From assembly GCF_004359215.1 (NCBI RefSeq), contig NC_090619.1:6126717-6190716 (forward strand): a DNA stretch of 64,000 nt, given 5' to 3'. Positions 42,608 through 55,227 of this stretch are shown here, piece after piece (positions within the stretch are counted from its first letter, which is position 1; each line of letters starts with the position of its first letter). The translations under genes and the position numbers were made by a program. The stretch is from Bremia lactucae (Eukaryota; Oomycota; Peronosporomycetes; Peronosporales; Peronosporaceae). A model generated the notes under the pieces. The model did no database searches. It was not told where the DNA came from and was given only the letters and a program-made list of their open reading frames with translations.

Positions 42608-44739
42608 TGTTGTAAGCTTTACAGTGTAGAGATTTGAGTATTAGGATTGGCAAACTGGGTCCTGCTCCATTCAGTGCGGTATATTACTCATAACAGAAGC
42701 GTGCTTAAGACCTTTAGGCGAAGTGCTGCCTCGATGCATGCAGCTTGTGTTTGATGGCATGAAAAACTCGGACTTTCTGATCTATGTCGAATTTCCACTG
42801 CATTCAACAAAGGAATTTGCAAGCTTAATGATTTGGTATTGTTATCAATTTAAAATATAATAATGATTTTTGTGTCTATTTATGGTCAAAAAAGCATTGT
42901 TCTACATCATTATGTACCGAAACTTATTACAAATTATTGTGATCAAAAGAGCTTATAGATATGATTTTATGTAATTGGATCGTGATAATTTGTTATGAAA
43001 TGGCGAAATTTTTCAATAGATAGATAATGTACAAACACACACGTTTCTCCTTTAAGCCATTAGCAATGGCTAATGCTCCTTTGCGCAATTTTATTATTTT
43101 TGAAATGGCACGCTCCACGATAAATGTCAAAGTGGCAATGGAAGGCCGTATCGGACTTTGCTCAATCCACATGCGCTAGCGTCTCACTAAATTCTAAAGA
43201 AGCCGCTTATGTGGCATACCTCGAAACGCATACGCGCCGTTAAGTCCAACGCTGCGGGGAATATTTGGCAAGTTGGCTTAAAATTACTCAAATGATGAGC
43301 ACTTGGATCCCCGCACAATGGTGCTTATCGCAATTAATGTTTCATAGTATGAGGTCAAAACTACAAGACCGAACATAACGGTATTGTCGAAAGACACAGT
43401 AGAATCAAACGCGATGAATGGGCCATGTTCAGCTGATATTTTGACCGATGCGTTGCTTCAGAAAAGCAACCAGTTACGCTATATGTGGTCGCCCAAACGG
43501 GCCTTTGCGAGCACACGTTTAATCAGGGGAGACAGCTCTTTCACCTTGGCATTTTTCCGAATCTTTGCGAGCCGGCGGCAGGGGCCACCGAGAAGGCGCG
43601 GGGCGCTCTCCAGAACAAAGGCATAGCCTGAAGAAATTGAATCTTTTCGAAGGAGACCAGCACTATCAGTGTTCCCTGTTGGTAGTTGTGGCAAGCTTAA
43701 AGAAGTTTTCCGAACAGATGAGTCTTCAGCACACCGAGCAATTAGACCAGATTAACCAAGTTAGCAAAAGAGTCAAAAACCTTTGAGCCAGTTAGAAGCG
43801 CATAGACGTGTGTAGGGATAGTTGCTATAATTTAAGCGGTAGTTATTTTCTTTATTTCATAAATTAAAGTGAAAATAATACGTGAAATTTGCATAAAGAG
43901 CCGAGATAGCTGACCGAATCTTGGTATGGTGCTCTAATGCAATATCTGGAGCAATTAGCCCCAGAGCCCTCATGTGGGATGAAATCATCATCTTACTGCG
44001 ATTCTGAAGCTTCGATTGAATAAGATTTGAATGTCCTTCCATTTTATTTTTTTGTAAAGTCATGCGATCCGCAATGCACTTGTTGGGATTACAACGCTGT
44101 ATGCTGAAAGACGAAGCATCCAAAACAATAATATTAGTGAGAACATAATGCTCAGAAAACGACATCTCCGCAGTGGAACCGGTCACACTGAAGACAAAGG
44201 CAAACCCACTTTTCCGCGCTGGATTTAAAAGATGGTAGACTACGCCTAATCAATGTATTCTTCACGCCCAATGGGAGCGAGAACAATCAACGCTTTGAAA
44301 TTTCTGATAGCATCGAGACCTATACCGTGTTCGACTTCGATGAGATAGAATTTTATCTTCGGCCTTGGCTCGATAATTAGGAGCCATAGATCGATTGAAA
44401 GATAAATCGAGCCAGTAAGCCTGCACTTTAGAATTGAGATAGAGTAACGGATGTAATTGTCCCCGGCGAAAAACCATGTCAAAGACAAAAGAAAAATCGA
44501 ATTCAGTAGGAAATTCTCGTTTGGATGCGTCAATACTTAAATACGCGTCTGATCCAGTTGTATATATTCTCAAGTGTTTGATAATATGGCTCTTGTGACC
44601 ATGCACGGTAGAGCGGGTTTAGTGTTTTAAAATGAGCCATCTATTGTAACTTAGATTCTGAATTTATAGTAGCCCAGAAATGAAACCTATCCCAATCAAT
44701 GCTGGTAGCGACAGCTTGTATAGAATACTGACCAAGTGT
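42608..44739. other. Stretch without recognisable gene
   Basis: Minus-strand frames at 43857-44186 (109 aa) and 44246-44606 (two overlapping frames, 95 and 114 aa) look like worn coding sequence that continues the right inverted-repeat arm inward, but no domain is identifiable. 43384-43790 has overlapping short frames on both strands. The part just after the gene, 42608-43380, shows nothing. Confidence 0.4.
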
Positions 44740-46800
44740 AAGAACCCCATGATTTACTAGTATTGGTGATTGACAAATCAAAGCGTCATATCGTTTGATA
44801 TTTGATTGAGCAAATGTACCCCGTCTTTTTATCTTTATGTGCTGAAGAAGCTTGCTTAATGCTTAGGCGCGTAATGCGCAATAATAGAGATCACCGACCC
44901 ATTTAATGCCCATGATATTCTGCATTTTGTGCAAGACTCAAGTAATCGCTCTGGACTGGAGTCGCATTCAACATTTTTCGTAAACATAACGTATCTACTA
45001 AAAACGAGAAGCATATGCATCTCGCGGAGGATGTAGGCGGACCACAATGTACTACCACGTGAAACTAAAATAATCATATTTAAAGTGTAGTATGTTCAGC
45101 TGAAATAATCACCATAATATTGCTTCGATCTCATATTCTAAGTCCTCGCACCTCCTATAAGAATGAGATTTCGTATAATGTGACAACCCACTGGAATTTA
45201 CTTATAACCTTGCATGAAATTATCCGCTCTAGAAACACATGATGCTGTTGTATAGAACGGCCACAATTCGTGGGTGCCGACATGACTGAGCCGCGTGTAG
45301 AGGCGTTTGGATCTCGCATTGTTCAGGACCCTGAACTTATTGGGAGTGGAAATGAGCACGACGGGCCTTAATGGGTCGACGAGTGCAACGACGAAGTTAT
45401 TGATGATCAGATATGTAGGCTGTACAGCAAACGGGACCCATGACAATCTTAAAAAGACTTAGTCTCAGCGAGACCTAAGGCCAAAAAGATGGATTTTTAG
45501 AAAGACCATGCGAGTGCTAAAAAGGCTAGCTAAAATAATTAAGGTACGATTATACGAGCTCTATATAAGACATTGGAATCGCTAAACGACCTCGTAAACG
45601 ATCTGAATTTCTCCTACAATAAATTCTATGTAAATTCTTTGCAATATCCTTTTTAGGTACGAACGTGCTAGATAATGTATCAAGTGAGTTGAAGAAATTC
45701 TTAATGTGGCGATTATAAATTAAATAGTAACAACCTTTGGTAAGTGGCCGAGATATATTCGGTATGACTGTGGAAAGCTGAAAGTATAGGGGTATTAATT
45801 TTTCATCGAATACACATAGCCAAAGGTCCACGTGGCCTTGAAGTTACCAACTCCTATTGAGTAATTTGTAACGGGGAGTATCGTTACATGAATTTAACAA
45901 TTAAAGTATGTTTATTAATATATTATCATAAAGGTTGGAGAATATTACTTTACATAAAAATATTCTAATAGCTTATACATTGGTAGATATAGACCATTAG
46001 ATCTACGTTCTCCGCGGTCCAGTCAGCGCTGGACGCGCGCAAAGAGAAAGACATATACGACTTTATTACATGTTTTGTATTAGTATACAATTAAGTTAGC
46101 ATTAAGAAGATAGACAAGACGAACTTAATTATATTAACACAGGTTTTGATTAACCCTCTTTAAAGCAAGTGTTTTAAAGAGAGTCTTCCTCTGCACGTAC
46201 TAGTGTACGTGAAGTGAAAAAACGTGAGGCACAACTCGCACTGAGGCAGTGCGAAGTGGACTTGTACCGAAGCAGTACAAGTAGTAGTTCCCCGTTACAG
46301 TCATAGTAGCCAATAGCGTCATAGTAGAGACATAAATTCAAGATCGTAAGCGGTCTCCGAATTTACTTTCATAATTACAGATCGAACATAGTTTGATCAT
46401 GCATGTATGATTTTTTACCACTTAAACTAATTCGTGTTCTACTTTAAGTACACGTTCGTGAATAGAAAAACGTATATCTCGGTTTTCTACACCAATTACA
46501 TATGATCAAACTTTATCAAAATATATATCCGTCTTCTACTTGTAAGAAAAAATTTAAGATTGGTTACGATCAACGTGGTTTGTTTTTATTGTCTTCGACC
46601 TATTTTATGTTTAAAAGCAAAAACAAACACACGTTCAGCTTGTATTGCCGTCGTCCTCGCTTACCTCGTCACACTTGATATCACTATGCGGTCCGTCATC
46701 GACCTCCGCACGTCGGACAGATTTCAATTAATATTATCAGTATTAACCGTCAGCCCCTGTGGAGTTGTTTGACCCAAAACAGTAATCTGTACTTGCCATG
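44740..46800. repeat. Right arm of large diverged inverted repeat
   Basis: Inverse partner of 36525-38110. It is longer because a 433-base solo LTR is inserted at 45867-46299 and because of indels. The inner end is near ACCAATACTAG (44760) and the outer end near GGGGCTGACGGTT (complement, about 46755). A 93-aa minus frame at 45550-45831 is open here but broken in the left arm. Confidence 0.8.
45867..46299 (+). repeat. Solo LTR
   Basis: The 433-base repeat starts TGTAACGGGG and ends CCCCGTTACA, with no internal retroelement beside it. It matches the LTR at 28246-28694. The inverted-repeat arm sequence continues on both sides, so it inserted into the arm and then recombined to a solo LTR. The flanking five bases do not form a clean duplication. 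Confidence 0.85.
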
Positions 46801-47956
46801 TGATTTTAGTTGAAGCTTCTAAATTCGAAAATGCAATCACGGCATACTTTCTAAACAGCTGCAAGGTGCTATCTATTGATTGAGTCGATGCTTAGCGAAG
46901 TCAACGGAAAGCTTACATTCTGGTCCTTTATCCTCAAACACGAACTCTTCGGTTCCACGGTAGTTGAGCAATCATATCGCCGAAACAATTGCAAAATTTA
47001 TTTTAGTAAGCTCTACGATGTTTCATCGATACATTAGTTCCATTTATTTAACTGCGACAGGATGCATGTCTTAAAGTTATGCGTTGTAGATATGGAATTT
47101 TCAAGAGTCGGATAAGATGCGAAAAGTTTCGATAAGTGACTACTTTGTCACACACATTCTCAGTGCAAAATATAAGCTTATTTTTTTAAACGATCGAATG
47201 ACTTTGACGGATTGGAGTAAAAGCGCTTTCAATACGAATTAGCCAGGATTAAGTCAGCCAAAACGAATGCATGCAAACACGAATCGAATCATCTACTTAA
47301 TTCTAACACGGACATTCGGCTACAGATGATATCCGCAAGACGTGGAATCACGCCTGATGATGGCAGACCTTCTTACGAGGCAATGCCGGTGCCCAGGATG
47401 GCGGAGCTGCGCGAAATTTTTAAGTTGTTGGAAGGCTTAGGAGGCGACGACCGAGGAAGAGTGTTGGAATCGGAGATTATACTAGTGTAACCGCAGTTTC
47501 AATCGCGGTTCGGTCGACCCTTATAGGATCTTAGGATGGGAAAAGCCGAATTGCACGGGTGGTTATAAGGAAGGATGCATGTAAGTAGTTAGCTAGAAAA
47601 CTACTCACTTCTTAATATACAACGGCATCCTCACACAACTAACAACGGCGACACAAGCCATGCAAGTATCGACTGTTGGAGGTTAAAACCGCGCAGCCTA
47701 TACACAGCTAGCTTTTGCATGGGTGCCTATGTTCGTGTCGTTTACCATTTACGTTGCACGCATTACGCAAAAATAACTATTTAAGACATTTCTGCTCTCG
47801 ACAACGCTCAGCTCTTTTTTATTTTATTGCGCTCATACTGCGAAAACACGTCATATTCGCTACGCAAACGATTATAGCGAGGAAAGCCGATGATTTCCTG
47901 ATATTCATTAAGCTCATTGTACAATCTGGTAAATTTCAAGGACTGCAGCAGCGGAT
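46801..47956. other. Stretch with possible copia 3' LTR remnant
   Basis: No gene is seen. On the minus strand, GTGTGAGGATGCCGTTGTATATTAAG near 47605-47635 has the look of an LTR promoter (TATA-like). The sequence to about 47290 could be the rest of a copia 3' LTR, because it lies just after the copia RNase H in the element's direction. No second copy was found to prove it. Confidence 0.35.
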
Positions 47957-48652
47957 CTATTTATGAGGCGGGTGCTGGCGATGCGGCACGGACCGGTCCG
48001 GGAGACCTTGCGTGATCTGCTGTTGCCGGTGAGGGTATTGGGGCTTTACTATGCCCTTTCTCGCAAAGTCGCAGATGAATTTGACACGAATGTCAACATG
48101 CTTAGCGCTCGCTATGCTAACCTCTGACTCCAGCAGCCTTATAGCAGCTTGGTTGTCCATGAACATTGGCATAGGCTCCGCTCCCTCGAATTGCAGCTCC
48201 CGCAAAAGCTCCCGCAGTCCGAGTAACTCTCGACCGACGTGTGAAGTAGAAGTAAATTCTGCTTCCATTGTAGAAAGCGAGACTCCAGTCTGTTTCTTGC
48301 ACATCCACTGGATAATCGCCCCGTCCATCGTGATTACTCCGCCAGCGACAGACTTCCTATCGCTTGTGTCTGCCGCGACGTCCGCATCACTCCAACTTTC
48401 AATACTGACCTGGCTCTTCTTAGTTTCCTTGATACTCATATCAAGCTTGAGGCCCTTAGTGGCCTTCAAATACCTCGCTATTCGATTTGCGATCTTCCAG
48501 TCCGCCATCGATGGCTGATGAGTGTGTCGTGTCGCTTTGTGGACGGCGAAACTAATTTCGGGCCTCGTGCACCTGGCAAACCATAGCAAAATCCCCACAA
48601 GTGACTGAAAAAACCGTATCGTAGGTTCTCCACGAGTTTTCGTATTCAGCAA
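47957..48652 (-). pseudogene. Ty1/copia RNase H region
   Basis: A 231-aa frame carries the copia connection and RNase H: GILLWFARCTRPEISFAV, then SWSDADVAADTSDRKSVAGGV, STMEAEFTSTSHVGRELLGLRELL and a MDNQAAIRL block. The expected catalytic Asp in SDADVA is present. The frame ends with an abnormal His/Gln-rich tail, suggesting a frameshift before the true end. Confidence 0.88.
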
Positions 48653-49480
48653 CAGTGCGTTTCCTGAGGCTCTACTTCGTTGCTCTCTTCCCCAATCAAG
48701 GTTCTCACGCCATTAGCACTCTCGAGACCGTACTGTTCATCTAGCGTGTAGTTACCCAACCCGTCGTGTGTCATACGCGTTCCCAAAAATTTCCGTACTT
48801 CGCCTAGGTCCTTGATGGACAAAACACTCTTTTTTTCGAAAAACGCTTCTATAAAGCCGCCATTAGACGCAGTGACCAGAAGGTCGTCGTCGTAGACGCC
48901 TACAACAGCCATCTCGCATCCTCGTCGCTTGTAGCATAGACACATATCCGTTACGCAGCGCTTAAAGCCAATTTCAACGAGTTTAGCGTGCAGCAATTAG
49001 CTCCATGGACTCCCCGCTTGCTTTAAGCCATATAGTGAGTTTTTCAATCTGAGTGCCAGTTCAGTGCAACTGTCTACGCCAAGTGCAGTCAGCACACCTT
49101 TTGGAATTACCATTCCCTTCGGGATCGCCAGATAAATTTCCAAGTGCTTTTTCTTCTCTGCCTTCATGTAGGTATTAGGGATATCTCCGTGTCTAGCGGG
49201 TACGCGCTATCGCCTCACGAGTACCAAGACCACCTTTACGGTGCACAATTTCATCACTGCTGCGAAAGTCAGACTTTAATCTACGCCAAACAACTGCTCG
49301 CTACCACAGGCGACGAGCCTGGCCTTGTAACCTTCAATAGCTCCCTCGGCGTCCGTTTTAGTCTTGAACACCCACTTTGTATGCAGTACGTGGCTCCCAA
49401 TCGGTGGGGTCACTTATGTCCATACTCCATTCTCTTCAAGTGCCGTCAGCTCGTCTAGCATCGTCACGGTCCACTTTTCC
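48646..49480 (-). pseudogene. Ty1/copia reverse transcriptase
   Basis: The 48646-48996 frame contains VGVYDDDLLVTAS, the YxDD catalytic motif. Upstream, 49000-49480 is readable in another frame: HTKWVFKTKTDAEG, YKARLVACGSEQ, YSLTFAAVMK and NSLYGLKQAG. Stops and frameshifts near 48995 and in the upstream half break it. Confidence 0.87.
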
Positions 49481-50794
49481 TTTAATCCGCTCTTCATAGC
49501 TTGCCCGTAGTTTTTCGGGTCCGGCTCCCGTACACTGTTCACTATGTCTGGGGCGGGACCTCCCAGATTCTCATTGGCTGATGGCTGTACTGCGGTAGCT
49601 GGTTCCTTTTTTACGCTGACCTCGTCTGATGTCTTTCTCACGTCCAGCTGCTCTTCTTTTTGGTTTCGTCTTCCGAGTCGTCGTTTCACCGCCGGCAGCC
49701 GCGCCTTCGGCATCATAATGCGCCTCCTCCGAGTCTTCGAGGTGAACGCACCTCAACTGCTCATTCTGCGCGTTCGTGAGAGTCTCCACGTTCCCGACAT
49801 GCTGTGTAACGACTATCACTTTGTCTTTCGGGATGTATACTCCATATGCCTTCATCTAGTCGCTCGGACCAATGATTAGTGCGGGCTTGCCGCGCTCGCC
49901 TAAGGACTTGTTTTTTTTGCGTCTCTGTGCACAGTGCACCATGATCCAAACACCAGAATGTCACTTAAATCGGGGGTGAGCATATGCAGCGGTGACTTAC
50001 CTCCCGGTTACCTTTACTTGGACTCCTGTTTAAAAATAGGCCGCGTTCTCAGCAGCGTCCCCCCATAAACGCATGGCAGACCACACGCAAACAGCATGCT
50101 GCGTACCATGTTCATTACAGTACGGTGCATTCTCTCAGCCTCACCGTTGCTTGCTTGATTTCTCGGTTCGCTTATTTGCCTTGCGATACCGGTATCCTTA
50201 CAAAACAAGTCAAGTGTCTGGTATTCTCCTCCGCCGTCCATGCGCAGCACCTGAATACGGACATTAAAACGCCTCTCAAAGAAAGCCATAAAGTGCTTGA
50301 ACTTTTATGCCCCCGCGTCTTTAGTCTTCGCCAAGAAGACTCTGCAGTAGTTTGTGCAATGATCGATGAAGTTGATCATGTACCGATTTCCCAGTCTATC
50401 GCGCGAAGTCATGGGACCTTTCAGGTCCGAGCAGATTACTCCCCCGATGACGTCTAGGCGGATTTTTGCCACTATCTTCCTGAGCTTGCTTATTCTTGGT
50501 CCGCTTTCCCTGAGCACAGGCCAGACAATTTGCACGCTTCTCATCAATTAGAGAAATCCCAGAAGTCGGGTCCTTAGCCATCTTGAGTATGGTGTCGTAG
50601 TTCGGGTGCCCTAGTCGACGATGAAAGTGCGTTAATGTCCCTGTCTGTACGTCTGATCCGACATCGTCCTGGTCTTCCGCCAGCCTTGACATCAGCACGT
50701 TCCTCGCATTCCTCGCATTCTTTTGTCCGTCTGCACGAATCATCAGTACATTGTTGCGTCTCCCCACCTCAAGAACTGTGGGTCCTCCAGCCAT
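49481..50794 (-). pseudogene. Ty1/copia GAG-pre-integrase and integrase
   Basis: The 50396-50794 frame holds the pre-integrase zinc region (HFHRRLGHPNYDTI, CLACAQGK). The 50305-50547 frame has VICSDLKGPMT of the core. The 50014-50289 frame has LRMDGGGEYQ and ISEPRNQASNGEAERMHRTV. The C-terminal tail (49414-49855) is Lys/Glu-rich and frameshifted. Confidence 0.87.
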
Positions 50795-51860
50795 AGGTGC
50801 AATTACGCGGTGCGAGCCTATATACTCAATCTCAAACCCCTTTTTTCCAAAATGCCATAGGAGATAATGTTCATCTCAAAATTATCTGCTTACTGCACGT
50901 CCAGCAGTCGCACTTTAATCCTTTTTCCCAAAATCGTAGTTTCCAGCATCACGCTGCCACGTTTGGTCACTCGCAGCGCTTCGCCGTCCGCGGCCACGCA
51001 ATGACTCTCAAAGTCCTCCAGACTTTCCAGCAGCTGTTCATCGTTCACCAGATGACGACTGGATCCCGTATCCAAGATCCACTTTCCCTTTTCTGCTGTT
51101 TCATAGCCTATAGTGAGTACAAAATCCGCATCACCACCCCGGCTCCTTTCCGTTTTCTCTCCCTTGCACGTTGCTGTTAGATGCCTTTGTTGGTCACATC
51201 TAAAGCACTTTCGCGTGTCCACCTTTCCTTCGTGGACGTCATTTACAACGTCACGCCCGAGTTGTTTCCCGCGAAGCTCGATCTCCGTTGGCTGGGCGAA
51301 ATGCGCCAGTTCTTCCGCTTGGCGCAAGTAATCCGTGCGTCCCAAATTAAGCCGCGAAAACAGCGATACACGCATCGCTGGATCTTCATAGTGCACAATG
51401 TTGTCCAGCACCAAATCATCCGCGCCACCACACGCTTCGCTGACCGCTACCAAGTATAGGTAGTGCTCCGTCCAACTACGTTACGCCCTTCGGGGCCGTG
51501 CACATCTTCATACTCTGCGCAGGAGTAATCTTGGTTGCGAAGGTATGCAGCAAGCGCTGCATGGCGTGCTCTAGTGTAGGCTCCTCCAACCACCAGGCCT
51601 CAACTTGTTGATTTTAGTATCTCTCCGCCATTCCGGCGAGATGGTGTCCGAGGATATCCACTTTCACTTCCTCTGTCCATTGAAATCCGCACGCACATTT
51701 CGCGAACTGGATTTGCCGTACAAATTTCTTTCCCCACGATAAAATACCGCTGCCAGGCCCCTGGTAGAGCTCTTTGCCACCGAAATGTGTATCCCGAGCT
51801 AACGCCGACGCGTATCTGGAACACGTGGAAAGTGTTTTACAGGTGCCTGCGTGCCCTGAG
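50795..51860 (-). pseudogene. Ty1/copia gag and protease
   Basis: The 50890-51453 frame contains the zinc knuckle CFRCDQQRHLTATC and the protease active site WILDTGSSRHLV. The N-terminal gag part continues at 51460-51860 in broken frames. Confidence 0.82.
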
Positions 51861-52900
51861 GCATGAAAACTTTGAATGCGTTAACTTAGTTGCCAAAATA
51901 TGAAATAAGCAGCGGCAAGCTTCAACACCAACTGCAGCATTGGCCCTGTTCTGACCGAAAAAAAAAGACAAAGAGTTATAGACTCCTGTCCAGAGCAGAA
52001 ACAAAACAAAGCAAGGGATGGTCATGGCACATATAAAAAGTGGGCTACTGACTCCTCGACAGCGGCAAAAGTCCACAATTTGTGAACGCCGTTACCTTCA
52101 TCAACGATTGTGCCATTACGTATGGCAAGTTTCGTTATCTGACGTGATTGAGCCAAGATCGTATAGCAAAAAAAGTGAGTCTTAAGAGTTACACGGCGTG
52201 TATCTGACGCTGCGACTTATAAATATATTGTCTCATGCAGCAAGCTTAATATATATAAAGCAAGTATCAAAATCTCACCTACGACGGCGAGAAATGCGTG
52301 CTTCTCGGAGGAACGAAGGGCCATCCATATATTAGATTGTGATGGACAAAAACGTGACGCACGTCGACATAGTGGAGCGATAAAAGGAGGATGCTGTAGA
52401 CGACGAATTCCTGACGACACTTTGGACGGTGCGATCACGTATTAAGCAAGCAACGTGTAAAATGGCACGCTGCCGCTTTTGCACCATCACTGTTAACGAC
52501 TGTCGTCAGCCGCTTGGCGATAGACCACACCTGATCACCCAAATGATGCCATGAAGAGTGCACAGACAGAGTACAACTACCAAGCGGCGCTCTTCCTTTC
52601 TATCGATCGAGTCAAGGCGTCAGCTGCGCTGATCTGAACATTTAAAAACGACGCCAGGGCAAACTGGGCAACCCTTACCTATTCATACTCGTCAACCGCA
52701 AAGCAAACTAGTCGTGGTCTACGACTTTTCACAGCTTATAATTTTCGTTGATTTTTCAAATCGCACATCCGCTGTTGCACCTAGAGCGGGGTGACTACGT
52801 CGAGAAGTAGGTAACGTCGGCCTCTTTTGCAAGTTGACTGGTGTTTAAACATGACAGTGCTGATCCCGGCACAAACATGATGTTTGGATGCGAGCTGCCA
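51861..52900. other. Stretch without recognisable gene
   Basis: Only short overlapping frames are seen. A copia 5' LTR would be expected in the first few hundred bases, but no match to the left side was found. Confidence 0.4.
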
Positions 52901-54180
52901 CGGCTCGAAAAGCACTTCGATCTAGTATACACCATGCTCATTGTCTTCACGCGCGCGAATTCGAAGTGAAATCGCCACTTTAGCGCTGACAAGCACGGTT
53001 CTAAATCTGCGAAAAAAAGTGTCACTTGGATATATTGTCATCGTGTATACAAAAGTGCGCAGAAAATCGCTACGGCAGCGCTTAAATCATGCCACGATGG
53101 TCGGCATCAGCGGGATAAGCAAAACTTTGGACTCAATACTGCGTAACGAAAAAAATGCGACAATGGCACAGCAGTTTGCGAACATTGATTTGCTGTCAGA
53201 CGCATGGATCAGACAGGTGAGGCAGGCGTTGACAGACGATGAATAAGACGATGCAGCACGTGACTTAACATCGGTAGCGGTGCAAAATTAGCAGCAGCAA
53301 GCAACAGCCACGAGTTGCAAGAAATACAAGAAAAAGAATAAAAATCGTTGACGCGAACTTCACACGGCAGGTGCGGTGCATCAAAGCGCGTCAGACGGCC
53401 GTATATAATTAGAACGCTCGAGTACTAGCGACATGATCGTGTAAGCATTGCATCTAATAGCGATTTAAACAGCTACTGAAAAAGCAACGAGCAGCGATTA
53501 GCGATGGGCGGACAATCGTAATGGAAGAAGAGATGCGTCAACAACAACTTCCAGAAGTCGTTGAGAGCCGCCATTACAAGCCCAGGACAGACGCGTAGCG
53601 GATTATTGAATGGACCGATAAATACGAAGCAGAATTTCTGCGCCGCTTTCAGCCACATTCCGATGTGGCGAATTAACGGTGCTGCGATTTGACTTCGGCT
53701 CGCTTGCATGTGAGAGAAATCATGGGCCGTCGAGTTTGCGTCCGCGGGTCTTTGAGCAAAGGAAGTCACCAATCGCCTCCTCCGGTTAGAAGTGTAGCCG
53801 TTATCGCAGTGAAACCGCATCCAGGCAGTCCTGTTTTATTCTCGATCTCTTTGATCAAAAATATCAGATACTGTTATAAAACGGATTAGCTGGGTCCGGG
53901 TCAGTTGACGGCATCACTTTTATCGCTTTGCCGCTTTGCAATTGATGCAACTTTCGCAGCGCTAGAAGACGGCATGAACAAGTTGCGGCTATATCAGCTC
54001 GCTCCACTGTCGTCTGTCGGATTTGGGTGGTTTATTATTAGAGATCAGTTCGTACACATTTCACGCGTCGAACATCAAGTCTTGCCGGAGAGGGGGGTGA
54101 GAAAGCTGTTAGCTACCGTGCGGCGCTTTCGGGACTTCTCGCAACTGATTCCCACCAGTTGCGAGAAGTAACGGATGATG
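52901..54180 (+). pseudogene. Worn coding-like stretch, possibly LINE ORF1
   Basis: Plus-strand segments read like protein across several frames: RLNHATMVGISGISKTLDSIL with MAQQFANIDLLSDAWIRQVRQAL (about 53085-53246), IIEWTDKYEAEFLRRFQPHSDVAN (about 53600-53670), and AALEDGMNKLRLYQLAPLSS (about 53955-54015). No known domain is certain. The position upstream of LINE RT sequence on the same strand suggests ORF1. Confidence 0.35.
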
Positions 54181-54621
54181 AATGGCGGATCATTTTTGGT
54201 ACCGCTGAAGGACATATTGCCTGTCGGCAGATGTTGGAATTACTCTCGTCGATCTCGAGAGGAATTAGCACCTACGACTGTACAGTACTGTTAAGACTCA
54301 AGTAAAGGGTTAACTGGCTATGAAGATCAATCACGTTAGAGGCAAGCACCCACTACTGTACGGTATTGTACGGACTCAAGTAAAGGGTCAACTGGCTATG
54401 AAGATCAATCACGTAAGAGGCATTTGAATACGCGACAGACCACTTATACTATACGGTGACGATTTTGAAACCTGCGAAGCTGCTGAGGATTAAATTGCCA
54501 GATCTGCATTGTTTCTTGGGTCCTCCAACTCCAGACCGGATTTTTGTGGGGACGATGTTGTAACCCGTTCCAGACTGCTCGCATGTACATCAGAGACGGC
54601 CCCGTCTGCTGGTAAGGAAGC

Positions 54622-54919
54622 CTTGACCTCCCGACCTCCCCTCCCGCTCAAGTTCTAGAAGCACGTAATAACAAGAGTGGCTAATGGATAGCTTACGTGG
54701 TGGAGTAACCTAAATCGCTGGCCGCCTAGGAGAGGGCGTGTATGTCAAGGCTACACTGAACGATCTTAGCGCTAAGATCGTTCAGTTGTAACCTTGACAT
54801 AAACGCCGTCTGCTAGGCGGCCAGCGATGTAGGTTACTCCACCACGTAAGCTATCCATTAGCCACTGTTGTTACTACGTGCTTCTACAACTTGAGCGGGC
54901 GGGGCCGGTCGGGAGGTGA
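54622..54919. repeat. Near-perfect 149-base-arm palindrome without spacer
   Basis: The symmetry axis is between 54770 and 54771 (CGATCTTAGC/GCTAAGATCG). The arms run to CCTCCCGACC on the left and its inverse on the right, with about one mismatch or indel in 12 bases. There is no loop, so extruded strands would form a very long stem. Confidence 0.88.
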
Positions 54920-55110
54920 ACATTCAGCCGGCGCTGCGCCATCTGGTGCAATTCATTTGAGTCACAAAACGGTCTGGCTAAATCCTTGACAGATTGGATA
55001 TCGGCTTCAGTGAATTCCAGCCCACCCAGCCCACGTAATTGGGCGTCACCGAACTGGCACCTTCCCGTTCGGTGTCCCACTGTACCGCACTAGAGACATC
55101 GAAGTCGTCG
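54880..55110 (-). pseudogene. Zinc-knuckle fragment, LINE or gag type
   Basis: The minus strand reads a CX2CX4HX4C pattern (second Cys onward CGTVGHRTGRC), with a stop between the first two cysteines. EFTEADIQSVKDLARPFCDSN follows. It resembles the end of a LINE ORF1 or gag protein. It lies partly in the right arm of the palindrome. Confidence 0.5.
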
Positions 55111-55227
55111 ATCTAAATGCCTCTTACGTGATTGATCTTCATAGCCAGTTGACCCTTTACTTGAGTCTCAACAGTACCTTGTACAGAAGTGGGTGCTCGC
55201 CTCTAACGTGATTGATCTTCATAGCCT

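Larger units (their letters stand above)
47957..51860 (-). mobile_element. Decayed Ty1/copia retrotransposon
   Basis: On the minus strand from right to left: gag, zinc knuckle, protease, integrase, RT, RNase H. Integrase before RT defines Ty1/copia. Domain sequences are well preserved but broken by at least six stops or frameshifts. A convincing LTR pair is not visible. Confidence 0.9.
54283..55227. repeat. Fold-back structure with repeated outer blocks
   Basis: A 50-base block (GACTCAAGTAAAGGG...GATCAATCACGTnAGAGGCA) occurs at 54295-54344 and 54373-54422. It recurs inverted at 55117-55166 and, partly, at 55199-55227. Between them lies a near-perfect hairpin at 54622-54919. The two spacers between outer blocks and hairpin are not similar to each other. 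Confidence 0.85.

Noticed and set aside
48051..48518. 155-aa plus-strand frame
   Set aside because: Shadow of the copia RNase H region.
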